This document shows, piece after piece, positions 44,216-54,818 of a stretch of 64,000 bases of DNA; position 1 is the stretch's first letter; each line of letters starts with the position of its first letter. The stretch is from NCBI RefSeq assembly GCF_007747215.1, contig NZ_CP036273.1:6804322-6868321 (forward strand). Reading direction: 5' to 3'. A program made the position numbers and the translations under genes. This DNA comes from Urbifossiella limnaea (GTDB taxonomy: Bacteria; Planctomycetota; Planctomycetia; Gemmatales; Gemmataceae). The notes under the pieces are model-generated. The model worked only from the letters and a program-made list of their open reading frames with translations. It did not search any database and was not told the DNA's origin.

Positions 44216-46459
44216 TCAGAAGAACAGCCGCACGATGTCGTTCCAGATCACGAACACGAACAGCAGCAGGATCATCACCAGCCCGCCCCACATGAGGGCG
44301 GCGAACAGCTTCTCCGGCACCGGGCGGCCGGTCAGCTTCTCGTAGATGAGGAACAGCATGTGCCCGCCGTCGAGCACCGGGATCGGCAGGAAGTTCACCA
44401 CCGCCAGGTTCACCGAGATCATGCCGATGAACAGCAGCAGCTGCCAGAAGTCCTCGCCGGCGAGCCGGTAGGACACGGTGGCGATGGTCAGCGGGCCGCT
44501 CAGCGTCTTCGCGCTGATCTGGCCGAAGACCATGCCGTACAGGCTCTGGTACACCGTCAGCACGAACCGGCCGGTGCGGAACCAGCCGAGGCGGATCGCC
44601 TCCGTCACGCTGTCGGCCTTCTGCAGCCGCTCCTCGAACTCGAACAGGAAGCCGCGCTCGGGCAGGCCCTGGCCCGGCTCGGCGACGGCGGCGAAGAACC
44701 CGGTCTCGACCTCGGCGTCGCCGCGCTTCAGCCTCAGGTCGATCTCGTGCGACGGGGCCGCCTGGAACACCGCGTCGATCGCGGCCCACTGGTGCGGCTT
44801 CACGTCGCGCCACTTGCCTTCCGACCCGTCGGCCCCCTTCACGCGCACGGCCGTCACCACGTCGCCGGCCTGCACCTTGCCCGCGGCCGGGCCGGTCACG
44901 TCGGCGGCGACGGCGTCCACCCAGTAGGCCAGCCCGAGCCCGCCGAGGGGCAGCGGCGAGTTCAACAGGTTCACCACCTCGCGGTCGTACCGGAACGAGT
45001 CGTCGTACTTCAGCGCCAGCGCGTGCCGCTTGGCCCGGTGGTCGGCGCCGTCCTCGCGGAGCACGACCACCGTCACCGTCTGGTTGCTCCGCTCGGCGGC
45101 GGGGTACGCCGCGGCCCACGCGGCGAGTTGCGCCGGCAGCCGCACCGGGTCGAGCGGCTGGACGGCGTCGCCCTTGGCGGCCTCGGGCGGGGCGGCGCTG
45201 GCGAACCACGTCCGCTTGCCGGCCGGGTCGGTCACGCCGACGGCGGCGATCACGTCGGCCGGCGCCGCGGGGTTCCCCGGCGGGGCCGCGGTCACCTGCC
45301 CGTCGGCCGGCCCGCCGCGCCGCACCGCCGCCACCTTCCCCATCTGGAAGCGGATGCCCAGGTCGTGCCGCAGCGCCGGGGCCACCGTCAGGTCGGCGGT
45401 GCTGCCGTCCTTGCGGGCCACGCGCACCGTCACCGGCTTGTCGGCCTGGTCCACCATGCGGCGGTAGAAGTCGTCGTAGTCGCCGCGGGCCGGGTCGTGC
45501 TCGTCGGGCTTGAACGCCGTCACGGCGCCGGTGGCGGGGTCGGTGGCGGCGACGACCTTGTCGCCGGGCTCGAAGCCGCGGCCGCCGGCGTCCTTCGCCT
45601 GCGCGGCGGGCGTGCCGGGGTACACGGGGGTGAAGCCGCGCTTCCGCGAGTCGGCGAGGCCGAGGCGGAGCGGCGGCACGATGCCGAGCTGCGGGTACAG
45701 CGCGCCCTCGTCGCGCACCGGCACCGTGGTCAGCTCCTTCGTCGCGCCGCGGCTGGTGATCGTGACCGGCAGCTGCTCGTCCTTGAGGGTGCTGGTGACG
45801 ATGGGGCGGATGTCGTTGAAGAACGGGTGCTCGCGGCCGCCGATGCGGGTGATGTCGTCGCCGGTGCGGATGCCGGCGCGCCAGGCGGCGCTGCCGCTCT
45901 CGACCACCCCGGCGGTCGCCGGCTGCTCGGCCACGCCGTGCAGGTAGGCGGCGACGAAGCAGCCGATGCCGAGGATGAAGTTCATGATGACGCCGGCCGA
46001 GATGATGAGCATCCGGCTGCCGACGGGCTTGTTCTTGAAGCTCCGCGGGTCGTTGTCGTCGTCGTCCGGGTCGCCGTCGGGCGTGCTCTCGCCGGTCCCC
46101 TCGCCGACCATGCTGACGTACCCGCCGAGCGGGATGATGCCGAGCATGTACGTCGTCTCGCCCCACCTGTACGAGCAGAACGGCACGGCCGGGCCGAACC
46201 CGATGCTGAACGTCTTGACGTGGACGTCGCTCCACTTGGCGGCGAGGAAGTGACCGAGCTCGTGGATGAAGATGATGAACCCGAGGCCGAACACGACCTT
46301 CAGGGTGTCCACCGGGTCGAGCTTCCACAGGACGAAGCCGACGACGGCGGCGGTGATGAGCAGCGACGCGGCGTTCTGGCGGAGCCAGGACTTGGCCTCG
46401 ACCACCTCGGCGTGGTGGTCCGGCTGGCCGGTGCTCGGGTCGATCGGGATATCGCTCAT
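44216..46459 (-). CDS. rseP: Site-2 zinc protease, RseP-like, with enlarged PDZ region
   Basis: 747 aa; Escherichia coli RseP is 450. FIIFIHELGHFLAAKW holds the zinc motif (His66, Glu67, His70) in TM1, and NFLPIPVLDGGHML supplies the second-half Asp near residue 690. Between them lie PDZ-like modules: GSAAWRAGIRTGDDITRIGG (about 185-205), one near 290-310, and one with GKVQAGDVVTAVRVKG (about 525-545). The extra ~300 residues are in this periplasmic part. The role is intramembrane cleavage of anti-sigma factors or other single-span proteins. It is downstream of dxr, the common arrangement. Confidence 0.9.
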   Translation of the reverse strand: MSDIPIDPSTGQPDHHAEVVEAKSWLRQNAASLLITAAVVGFVLWKLDPVDTLKVVFGLGFIIFIHELGHFLAAKWSDVHVKTFSIGFGPAVPFCSYRWGETTYMLGIIPLGGYVSMVGEGTGESTPDGDPDDDDNDPRSFKNKPVGSRMLIISAGVIMNFILGIGCFVAAYLHGVAEQPATAGVVESGSAAWRAGIRTGDDITRIGGREHPFFNDIRPIVTSTLKDEQLPVTITSRGATKELTTVPVRDEGALYPQLGIVPPLRLGLADSRKRGFTPVYPGTPAAQAKDAGGRGFEPGDKVVAATDPATGAVTAFKPDEHDPARGDYDDFYRRMVDQADKPVTVRVARKDGSTADLTVAPALRHDLGIRFQMGKVAAVRRGGPADGQVTAAPPGNPAAPADVIAAVGVTDPAGKRTWFASAAPPEAAKGDAVQPLDPVRLPAQLAAWAAAYPAAERSNQTVTVVVLREDGADHRAKRHALALKYDDSFRYDREVVNLLNSPLPLGGLGLAYWVDAVAADVTGPAAGKVQAGDVVTAVRVKGADGSEGKWRDVKPHQWAAIDAVFQAAPSHEIDLRLKRGDAEVETGFFAAVAEPGQGLPERGFLFEFEERLQKADSVTEAIRLGWFRTGRFVLTVYQSLYGMVFGQISAKTLSGPLTIATVSYRLAGEDFWQLLLFIGMISVNLAVVNFLPIPVLDGGHMLFLIYEKLTGRPVPEKLFAALMWGGLVMILLLFVFVIWNDIVRLFF

Positions 46460-46485
46460 CGGGATGGTTGACGGTGAGGAAGAAA

Positions 46486-46621
46486 ATTAACCACAGAGCC
46501 ACAGAGGACACAGAGGGAAGACAGAAGCCAGAGCCCGAACAGAAAACCGAGATTGATTCCAAACATGGTTTGTCTCGGCTTTCCGTCTTCGCTCTGTGCC
46601 CGCTGTGACTCTGTGGTTAAT
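46486..46621 (-). repeat. Word-type inverted repeat between dxr and rseP
   Basis: The left arm ATTAACCACAGAG... (46486-46516) pairs with 46591-46621 with about four mismatches. Nested pairs (GAAGAC/GTCTTC) extend the stem inward. This ACCACAGAG word is a type seen between genes in other bacteria. It fills most of the 171-base gap in an otherwise co-directional pair. Confidence 0.65.
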
Positions 46622-46630
46622 CCTCTTTTC

Positions 46631-47806
46631 TTAACCCTGCCACCGCGCCGCCTCCGCCCGCGCCCAGCGGTCGAGGGCCAGCAGCCGGTCCAGCGGCGGG
46701 GCCGCGTCGAAGTCGTGGGCGTCCAGCACCGCCCGGCAGCACGCCGCGATCCCCAGGAACGGCAGCGTCCCCGCCAGGAACCGGCCGACCGCCACCTCGT
46801 TCGCCGCGTTCAGCACGGCGCCGGTGGTGCCGCCGCGGGCCGCCACCTCGAAGCCGAGGTCCAGCGCCCGGAACGTGGTTCGGTCCGGCGGCTCGAACCT
46901 TAACCCGGACAGCGCCTTCCAGTCCAGCCGCTTCGCCGGCCCCGGCACGCGGTCGGGGTACAGCAGCGCGAACTGGATCGGCAGCCGCATGTCCGGCGGC
47001 GACAGCTGGCCCAGCACCGAGCCGTCGGCGAACTCCACGAACGAATGCACGATCGATTCCGGATGCACGATCACGTCGATCTGCTCGGGCCGCAGGTCGA
47101 ACAGCCAGCGGGCCTCGATCACCTCGAGCGCCTTGTTCATCAGCGTGGCGCTGTCGATGGTGATCTTCGGCCCCATCTTCCACGTCGGGTGCCGCAGCGC
47201 CTGCGCGGGCGTCGCGGCTTCCAGCTCCGCCGCCGTCTTGCCGCGGAACGGGCCGCCGCTGCCGGTGAGGACGACGCGCGTCACGTCGGCGGCGGTGTAC
47301 CCGGTCAGCGCCTGGAACACGGCCGAGTGCTCGCTGTCGACCGGCAGCAGCCGGGCGCCGCGGCGGGCGGCGAGCTCCGTCACCAGCGGGCCGGCGACGA
47401 CCAGCGTCTCCTTGTTCGCCAGCGCCACGTCCTTGCCGGCGTCGAGGGCTGCCCAGGTGCCGTGCAGCCCGGCCGCGCCGACGACCGCGGACACCACCAC
47501 GTCCACGTCCGCCGCGGTCGCCAGCTTCGCCACGCCGTCGGGGCCGCCGAGCAGTTCCGTTTCCCGCGGGAAGTCCGACCGCACGGCGGCCGTAAAAGCC
47601 GCGGGGTCACAGAGTACGGCGTAGCGCGGGCGGAACGCGCGGCACTGCTCGGCGAGCTGAGCGGCGTTCGTGTGGGCGGCGAGGCCGACGACCTCCAGCC
47701 GGTCGGGGAGGTGCCGGGCCACGTCGAGCGTGCTGACGCCGATCGACCCGGTGGACCCGAGGACGGCGACGCGCTTGCGGGCGGTCGGGCTCGGGGGTGG
47801 GGGCAC
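46631..47806 (-). CDS. dxr: 1-deoxy-D-xylulose 5-phosphate reductoisomerase
   Basis: 391 aa from GTG 47806, close to the usual ~398. Second step of the MEP isoprenoid pathway, making MEP with NADPH and a divalent metal. [17 protein letters not shown] is the NADPH site, [14 protein letters not shown] and [14 protein letters not shown] carry active-site Lys, Asp and Glu, and [11 protein letters not shown] with THATWKMG-type [19 protein letters not shown] completes it. No clear Shine-Dalgarno precedes the GTG. rseP follows after the word repeat. Confidence 0.95.
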   Translation of the reverse strand: MPPPPSPTARKRVAVLGSTGSIGVSTLDVARHLPDRLEVVGLAAHTNAAQLAEQCRAFRPRYAVLCDPAAFTAAVRSDFPRETELLGGPDGVAKLATAADVDVVVSAVVGAAGLHGTWAALDAGKDVALANKETLVVAGPLVTELAARRGARLLPVDSEHSAVFQALTGYTAADVTRVVLTGSGGPFRGKTAAELEAATPAQALRHPTWKMGPKITIDSATLMNKALEVIEARWLFDLRPEQIDVIVHPESIVHSFVEFADGSVLGQLSPPDMRLPIQFALLYPDRVPGPAKRLDWKALSGLRFEPPDRTTFRALDLGFEVAARGGTTGAVLNAANEVAVGRFLAGTLPFLGIAACCRAVLDAHDFDAAPPLDRLLALDRWARAEAARWQG

Positions 47807-47882
47807 GCGACACCGGGTGCGTTCGTGGGGCCGACCGACGTACCGGTGAATTGTACGAACTGGGCGGCCCGGGGCTCCGCCG

Positions 47883-49238
<1,356 letters not shown>

Positions 49239-49433
49239 CGCCGGCCTCGTGGGGTTATTCGTGTGGCGAAACTCTCCGTGCAGTGCGACCGACCGACAGG
49301 TGAAAGGCAATCAAGATGCCGTCGCGGCCCCCCGGGGCCCGATTCGGGCGGGGTCGGCCGCCGGACTCGCGCCCCGGGTAGCGGGCTGCGCGGCGGCGGG
49401 AAGCGAATTTCTTGCCTGGTTATACCCGGTCGC

Positions 49434-50471
49434 TCAGCGGCCCGCGAGCGTGAACCCCGGGTTGCCGCGGCGGCGCCACACCAGGCCGTCCAGCAGGTAG
49501 TGCGTCAGCTGCGGGAGGGCCAACAGCGGTACGGCGAGCCACCGCCACTGCCGCGCGTCCCAGCCGTCCCCGAACAGCCAGTCGCGGTCGTGCCACACCA
49601 GCCGGTCCCACAGCAGCTCCTCGGCGAACGCCAGCACCCACACCACCGCCACGAACGCCGCCGCCGTGCGCAGGTGCCAGCCGCGCGGCCGCGATTCGCC
49701 CCGGCCCCAGCGGTACCAGTACACGAGCACGAAGTACGGCACCCCGTGGATGACCACGTTCGTCACCGTGAAGGCGTAGTCGGAGTCGAACCACACCACG
49801 CCGACGTACCAGCACGCGGCCGTCGTCAGCACCACCACGTCCTTGCCGGGGTTGGCGAAGCCGCCCCACGCGCTGCGGGCGAAGTACGCCGCCAGCGTCA
49901 GCCAGTAGACCGGCTCCAGCACCTCGGCACAGACGGCGGGCAGCTCGGCGAAATCGCCGCGGAGGAACCACGCGAACCGCCGCGGCAGGTGGGCGTGCCA
50001 GTACACCAGCGGGTACACCGTCGCCAGGTAGATCGCCGCCGCGTCGAGCCCGCGCCACGTCCGCTCGCCGAGCTTCGCCCGGTACAGCATCACCCACCCG
50101 TACTGCTGGCGGACGAAGTGGAACACCGCGAGGTACGCCAGGCACCGCCAGAACACCGCCGGCCCGGCGTCGTACAGGGCGACGCCGCCGACCAGCCCCG
50201 CGGCCGGCACCAGCAGGTACGTGCCGGGCCGGCGGCGGAACTCGGCCGGGTCGAGGTACACGCGGAACAGCGTGCTCCAGACGTGGGCCACGTCGACGAG
50301 CAGAACCGCGGCCACCCACGCCCACTCGGGCGTGTCGGCCTTGTCGCCGTCGAGCAGGCCGAGGCGCCAGCCGACGGCCAGCAGCGCGAACGACAGCGCG
50401 GCGCTGCCGCCGAACGCCAGCAGGTCGGCGGCGGGGGAGAACAACCAGCGCGAAGGGGCGGCGGCACCCAT
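49434..50471 (-). CDS. Polytopic membrane protein with intramembrane histidines
   Basis: 345 aa with about eight or nine hydrophobic segments. Histidines recur within or beside them: VDVAHVWSTLFRVY, FHFVRQQYGW, VIHGVPYF and QLTHYLLDG. This spacing recalls membrane enzymes that hold iron with scattered histidines, such as Brp/Blh carotene dioxygenases, but I do not recognise a firm match, so it stays hypothetical. ATG 50471 lies only 39 bases from the start of the divergent Sel1 gene, so the two share a very short promoter region. Confidence 0.65.
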   Translation of the reverse strand: MGAAAPSRWLFSPAADLLAFGGSAALSFALLAVGWRLGLLDGDKADTPEWAWVAAVLLVDVAHVWSTLFRVYLDPAEFRRRPGTYLLVPAAGLVGGVALYDAGPAVFWRCLAYLAVFHFVRQQYGWVMLYRAKLGERTWRGLDAAAIYLATVYPLVYWHAHLPRRFAWFLRGDFAELPAVCAEVLEPVYWLTLAAYFARSAWGGFANPGKDVVVLTTAACWYVGVVWFDSDYAFTVTNVVIHGVPYFVLVYWYRWGRGESRPRGWHLRTAAAFVAVVWVLAFAEELLWDRLVWHDRDWLFGDGWDARQWRWLAVPLLALPQLTHYLLDGLVWRRRGNPGFTLAGR

Positions 50472-50510
50472 GCCGGACTAGAATAGCCGCCCGACCGCAA
50501 AGGGCCGTTC

Positions 50511-51329
50511 ATGCCGACGATCGACGACGCCGTGCGAGCCGCCGAGGCCGGCGACCTGCGCGCCGCCCGCGCCACCGCCGCCGGGCTGGCGAAGGCCGGC
50601 GACCCGACCGCGATGCGGTTGCTCGGTCACTTCCACCTCGACGGCGCCCCCACGCCCGACGACGTGGGCCTGGCCGCGTACTGGTTCTTCCAGGCGTGGC
50701 AGGCCGGCGTGGACGAGGCCGAGCGCGACATCGTCCGCGTCCGCGCCGAACTCGAACACGCGGCGCACGAGATGGCGTCGGCCGAGGCGCGGGTGGCGCT
50801 CGGCCTCATCCTCATGTTCGGCCACGACGCCCCGGACGCCGCCGCGAACTACTTCGGCGCCGCGGCCGAAGCGGGGCACCCGGAGGGGCTGCGGATGCTG
50901 GCGTTCCAGCACGCCGAGGGGCGCGGCGTGCCGCGCGACCCGGCCGCGGCGCGGGAACTGTACCGCCGCGCCGCCGACGCCGGCGACCCGTTCGCGCCCG
51001 TCGCCTTGGCGGGGATGCTGGACGCCGGCGTCGGCGGGGCGCGCGACCGCGACGGGGCCATCCGCTACCTCCGCCGCGCGGCCGACGCCGGCGCACCGGA
51101 CGCCGACCAGCGCCTGGCCGAACTGCTGGCCGAGCGGAACCGCGACCGCCGCGACGCGAACGAGGCGGTGCAGCGCCTCGTCCGCGCCGCCGCGGCCGGC
51201 CCGGCGGACGCGGCCTACCGGGTGGACGCGGCCGACGGGTCGTGGTCGGTGCTCGTGCGCGACCAGGGCCGGACGGTGGCGATGCCCGGGCTGACGCCCG
51301 AGGAACTGGTCGGGCTGCCGGAGGACTGA
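50511..51329 (+). CDS. Sel1-like repeat protein
   Basis: 272 aa, no signal peptide. Sel1-type alpha-alpha repeats are seen around residues 25-65 (GDPTAMRLLGHFHLDG), 115-155 (EAGHPEGLRMLAFQHAEGRG), 155-190 (ARELYRRAADAGDP) and 190-220 (AIRYLRRAADAGAPDADQ). Such solenoids are binding scaffolds. The last ~35 residues (GSWSVLVRDQGRTVAMPGL) are a short non-repeat extension. It is followed after 2 bases by the GNAT gene, so the two are an operon. Confidence 0.85.
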   Translation: MPTIDDAVRAAEAGDLRAARATAAGLAKAGDPTAMRLLGHFHLDGAPTPDDVGLAAYWFFQAWQAGVDEAERDIVRVRAELEHAAHEMASAEARVALGLILMFGHDAPDAAANYFGAAAEAGHPEGLRMLAFQHAEGRGVPRDPAAARELYRRAADAGDPFAPVALAGMLDAGVGGARDRDGAIRYLRRAADAGAPDADQRLAELLAERNRDRRDANEAVQRLVRAAAAGPADAAYRVDAADGSWSVLVRDQGRTVAMPGLTPEELVGLPED

Positions 51330-51331
51330 GC

Positions 51332-51880
51332 ATGCTGACCGGGCCCGTCCTGCGGACCGACCGGCTCGTGCTGCGCCCGCTGGCGCCGGCCGACGCCGGC
51401 CCGATCGCCGGGTACCGGTCGCTGCCGGACGTGGCACGCTACCAGTCGTGGGAGGCGTTCTCACCCGCGGACGCCGCCCGCCTCGTCGCCGCCCAGCTGG
51501 GTGTCGTCCCGGACACGCCCGGCACGTGGCTCCAGCTCGCGATCACGACGGACGGCGGGGTGGTCGGCGACTGCGGGCTCCACTTCCTCGACGACCGGCA
51601 GGCGGAACTCGGGGTCACGCTCGACCCGGCTCACCAGGGCCGCGGGTACGCGGCCGAGGCGCTGCGGGCCGTGCTCGACTACCTGTTCGGCGCGCTCGGG
51701 AAGCACCGCGTCGTCGCCACCACGGACGCCCGGAACCGCCCGGCCGCCGCCCTCTTCGAGCGGCTCGGGTTCCGCCGCGAGGCGCACTTCGTCCGCAACG
51801 TCTGGTTCAAGGGCGGGTGGGGCGACGAGTTCCTGTTCGCCCGGCTGGCCGAGGAGTGGGCCCGCGACCGCGCCCGTTGA
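51332..51880 (+). CDS. GNAT acetyltransferase, RimJ/RimL-like
   Basis: 182 aa. LRTDRLVLRPLAPADA opens the RimJ/RimL group, and ELGVTLDPAHQGRGYAAEAL is the acetyl-CoA motif A (R/Q-x-x-G-x-G/A). KHRVVATTDARNRPAAALFERLGF completes it (Asn and C-terminal helix). It probably acetylates an N-terminal amino group of a protein or a small amine; the substrate is unknown. GGAGG is 8 bases before the ATG, inside the end of the Sel1 gene. Confidence 0.9.
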   Translation: MLTGPVLRTDRLVLRPLAPADAGPIAGYRSLPDVARYQSWEAFSPADAARLVAAQLGVVPDTPGTWLQLAITTDGGVVGDCGLHFLDDRQAELGVTLDPAHQGRGYAAEALRAVLDYLFGALGKHRVVATTDARNRPAAALFERLGFRREAHFVRNVWFKGGWGDEFLFARLAEEWARDRAR

Positions 51881-51947
51881 CGCGGCCCGCCGCGGGGCCG
51901 AGACTGGGACTTCGCCGCTCGCGGCGAAAACCCAGGAGCCCATCCCG

Positions 51948-53066
51948 ATGACGCGCTTCCTTCTCTCCCTCGCGCTCGTCGCCGGCGGCGGCGCCCGCGC
52001 CGCCGACCCGGTCGTGTTCGTGACCGCGTTCGCCCCCGGCGACAAGGGCGGCATCCACGCCTACACGTTCGACACGGCCGCCGGCAAGCTCACCGCCCTG
52101 CGCCGCACCGGCGGCGTCGAGAACCCGTTCTACCTGGCCCTGACGCCGGACAGGAAGACGCTCCTGTCGATCCACGCGAAGACGTTCGGCGGCAAGGACC
52201 ACGAGGAGGTCGCGGCGTTCGCGCTGGTCGGCCGCTCGGGCGAGTTGAAGCCGCTGAACCGGCAGACGACCCGCGGCACCGCGTCGTGCTACCTCGACGT
52301 GGACAAGACCGGCAGGACGGCCCTCGTGGCCAACTACCTGACCGGCAGCGTGGCGTCGTACCCGCTCGCGGCCGACGGCTCGCTCGGGCCGCCGGCGTCG
52401 TTCCACCAGCACGCGGGGTCGAGCGTCAACCCGCAGCGGCAGAAGGGGCCGAACGCCCACTGCATCGTCGTGAGCCCCGACAACAAGTACGCCTTCGCCG
52501 CGGACCTCGGCATCGACAAGGTGCTCTGCTACAAGCTCGACGCCGCCGCGGGGAAGCTGACGCCGAACGACCCGCCGTTCGCCAAGTCGCCGGCCGGCGC
52601 CGGCCCGCGGCACCTCACCTTCCACCCGAACGCGAAGCACGTCTACGTCGTGAACGAGCTGCTGAACTCGGTGACGGTGTTCGACTACGCCGCCGCCACC
52701 GGCTCCCTCACGGAGAAGCAGACGATCCCGACGCTGCCCGGCGAGTTCAAGGGGACGAGCTACTGCGCCGACGTGAAGGTGACGCCCGACGGCCGGTTCC
52801 TGTACGCCACCAACCGCGGCCACGACAGCATCGCCGCGTACAAGGTGGGCGACGACGGCAGGCTGTCGCTGGTGGCGATCGAGCCGAGTCTGGGGAAGGG
52901 GCCGCAGAACCTGCTGGCGACGCCGGACGGCCGGTGGCTGCTGTGCGCCAACATGCCGGGCGGGAACGTGGTCGTGTTCCGCATCGACGCGCAGTCCGGC
53001 CGGCTGACCCCGCACGGCGAGCCGGTGCGGCAGACGAGCCCGTCGAGCATGGTGTGGGTGCCGTGA
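51948..53066 (+). CDS. Exported lactonase-type seven-blade propeller
   Basis: 372 aa with a signal peptide (about residues 1-18). Resembles the 6-phosphogluconolactonase (YbhE/Pgl) family: FYLALTPDRKTLL, NAHCIVVSPDNKYAFAADLG, GAGPRHLTFHPNAKHVYVVNE, VKVTPDGRFLYATNRGHDS and KGPQNLLATPDGRWLLCAN, each a blade strand set. The export signal argues against a role in the pentose pathway. AGGAG precedes ATG 51948 by 9 bases, and a short palindrome (51911-51928) lies upstream. Confidence 0.87.
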   Translation: MTRFLLSLALVAGGGARAADPVVFVTAFAPGDKGGIHAYTFDTAAGKLTALRRTGGVENPFYLALTPDRKTLLSIHAKTFGGKDHEEVAAFALVGRSGELKPLNRQTTRGTASCYLDVDKTGRTALVANYLTGSVASYPLAADGSLGPPASFHQHAGSSVNPQRQKGPNAHCIVVSPDNKYAFAADLGIDKVLCYKLDAAAGKLTPNDPPFAKSPAGAGPRHLTFHPNAKHVYVVNELLNSVTVFDYAAATGSLTEKQTIPTLPGEFKGTSYCADVKVTPDGRFLYATNRGHDSIAAYKVGDDGRLSLVAIEPSLGKGPQNLLATPDGRWLLCANMPGGNVVVFRIDAQSGRLTPHGEPVRQTSPSSMVWVP

Positions 53067-53071
53067 CCCGT

Positions 53072-53118
53072 GTTGCCGCTTGCGGCTTTGCGCTGGGCGA
53101 CGCGAAGCCGCCAGCGGT
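53072..53118. repeat. Imperfect CCGCTTGCGGC-family palindrome
   Basis: GCCGCTTGCGGCTTTGCG (53075-53092) pairs with 53101-53118 with three mismatches. The left half closely matches the perfect element at 20185. It lies between convergent lactonase and DUF1501 genes. Confidence 0.5.
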
Positions 53119-53122
53119 CGCG

Positions 53123-54493
53123 TCAGTTCAAGATCGCCCGCACGACGTGCCCGTGCACGTCGGTCAGCCGGCGGTCGATGCCGTTGTGCCGCACCGTCAG
53201 CCGCTCGTGGTCGACCCCCAGCAGGTGGAGCAGCGTCGCGTACAGGTCGTGGGCCGTCGTCTTGTCGGCCGCGGCGAGGTGGGAGAAGTCGTCGCTCGCG
53301 CCGTAGGCCGTGCCGCCTTTCACGCCGGCGCCGGCGAGCCACGTCACCGACGTGCCGCCGTTGTGGTCGCGGCCGACGCCGCCCTGCGTCACCGGCATCC
53401 GCCCGAACTCGGTCGTAAACACGACGACCGTGTCCGCCCACAGCCCGCGCGCCTTCAAATCCTGGAGCAGCGCCGCGACCGGCTGATCGACCTGCCGGGC
53501 GACCGGCGGCAACTCGGCGGGGATGCTGGTGTGGTTGTCCCAGTTGTTCGACGGCCCGCCGGCCCCGCTCCACACCTGCACGAACCGCACCCCGCGCTCG
53601 ACGAGCCGGCGCGCGAGCAGGCAGTTGCGCGCGAACGCGCCCCCGGCCGCCGGCCGGTCGGTGCCGTAGCGGGCGTGCAGCCGGGCGGGTTCGCGCGCCA
53701 GGTCGAACGCTTCGGGGGCGGCGAGCTGCATCCGCGCCGCCAGCTCGTAGCCTTCCACCCGTGCTGACAGCCGACTGTCACCGGGCCGGTCGGCGGCGTA
53801 GCGGTCGTTCATGGCGCGCAGCAGGTGCAACCCGTCGGCGCTGGCGTCGGGCGTAACGAACCGCGCGCCCGGCGCCGCGGCCAGGTCGGGGATCGGGGTC
53901 GGCCCGCCGGGGCGGACGACGGTGCCCTGGTGGACCGCGGGGAGGAAGCCGGCGGAAAAGTTGCCGCTGCCGTTGTACGGCAGGCCGCGGGCGTCCGGCA
54001 GCACGACGAACGTGGGGAGGTCGTCGGTGAGGCGGCCGAGGGCGTAGCTGACCCACGACCCGGCGGCGGGGAACCCGGGGAGGAGGAAGCCGGTGGTCTG
54101 GAGGTAGCTGGCCGGCCCGTGAACGCTCGACCGCGACGCCAGCGCCATGAGGAAGCCCAGGTCGTCCACGCACCCGGCGAGGTGCGGGAACACGTCGGTC
54201 ACCCAGCGACCGCATTGCCCGTGCTGCTTCCACTTGAACGGCGACTTCATGAGCGGCCCGGGGGTGCCGGTCGCGGTCGCCTTGAGGCCGATGTCCACGG
54301 TCTGCCCGTGCCGCCGCTCGACCTCGGGCTTGTAGTCGAACGTGTCGAGCTGGCTCATGCCACCGTTGAGCACGACCTGGATGACGCGCCGCGCCTTCGC
54401 CGGGTGGTGGGCGACCGGCGCGGCGTCGGCGAGGTGCGCCAGGGCGAGCTGGCCGAGCCCGGCGAGGAAGAACCCGCGGCGGGTGGGGGTCAT
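53123..54493 (-). CDS. DUF1501 protein, third copy
   Basis: 456 aa. TPTRRGFFLAGLGQLALAH is a twin-arginine leader at the very start. VLNGGMSQLDTFDYKPE corresponds to the metal-binding opening, though Gly-Met-Ser replaces the Gly-Pro-Ser of the other two copies. WSGAGGPSNNWDNHTSIP and VVFTTEFGRMPVTQGG follow. It has no DUF1553 partner here. ATG 54493 starts the leader. An upstream frame adds 24 residues with no signal. Confidence 0.88.
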   Translation of the reverse strand: MTPTRRGFFLAGLGQLALAHLADAAPVAHHPAKARRVIQVVLNGGMSQLDTFDYKPEVERRHGQTVDIGLKATATGTPGPLMKSPFKWKQHGQCGRWVTDVFPHLAGCVDDLGFLMALASRSSVHGPASYLQTTGFLLPGFPAAGSWVSYALGRLTDDLPTFVVLPDARGLPYNGSGNFSAGFLPAVHQGTVVRPGGPTPIPDLAAAPGARFVTPDASADGLHLLRAMNDRYAADRPGDSRLSARVEGYELAARMQLAAPEAFDLAREPARLHARYGTDRPAAGGAFARNCLLARRLVERGVRFVQVWSGAGGPSNNWDNHTSIPAELPPVARQVDQPVAALLQDLKARGLWADTVVVFTTEFGRMPVTQGGVGRDHNGGTSVTWLAGAGVKGGTAYGASDDFSHLAAADKTTAHDLYATLLHLLGVDHERLTVRHNGIDRRLTDVHGHVVRAILN

Positions 54494-54703
54494 GGGGCGT
54501 CTCCGACAGTGGTCCGTGGTGGTCGGCCTCGATCGGCCTTCTCCGTGGGTGGTTCGCCCCCTCACCCCGCGTGCTTCGCCGCGACCCGCTCCCCCGGGGG
54601 CTGGCGGCCCGACACTTATTCGGCGTGCCTCGGGTGAGACACCCGTGGGCTCCGGGATCCTGCCGTAACGTGACGTTACTACACGCCGTTACCGGAGGAG
54701 TCC

Positions 54704-54818
54704 ATGAGTGCGTCGTCCATCGTACACGACTGGCGGACCACCGTCCGCGACCTCCTGCCCACCTTGCACGGGCACCAGGCCAACGCCCTGGCCGACCTCA
54801 GGCTCGCCGTCGCCTCGC
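54704..54818 (+). pseudogene. Transposase N-terminal remnant
   Basis: MSASSIVHDWRTTVRDLLP followed by LHGHQANALADLRLAVA resembles the start of the DDE transposases common in Gemmata-type genomes. CCGGAGGAG lies 5-10 bases before the ATG. Similarity stops at about 54818, where the 3' part of the kinase on the other strand begins. A small dyad (GTAACG/CGTTAC, 54665-54679) lies just upstream and may be part of the element end. Only the promoter-proximal scrap survives. Confidence 0.55.

Noticed and set aside
50479-50484. TAGAAT as a promoter -10 for the Sel1 gene
   Set aside because: It is a good hexamer in a 39-base divergent gap, but no -35 is present in the coding sequence upstream.
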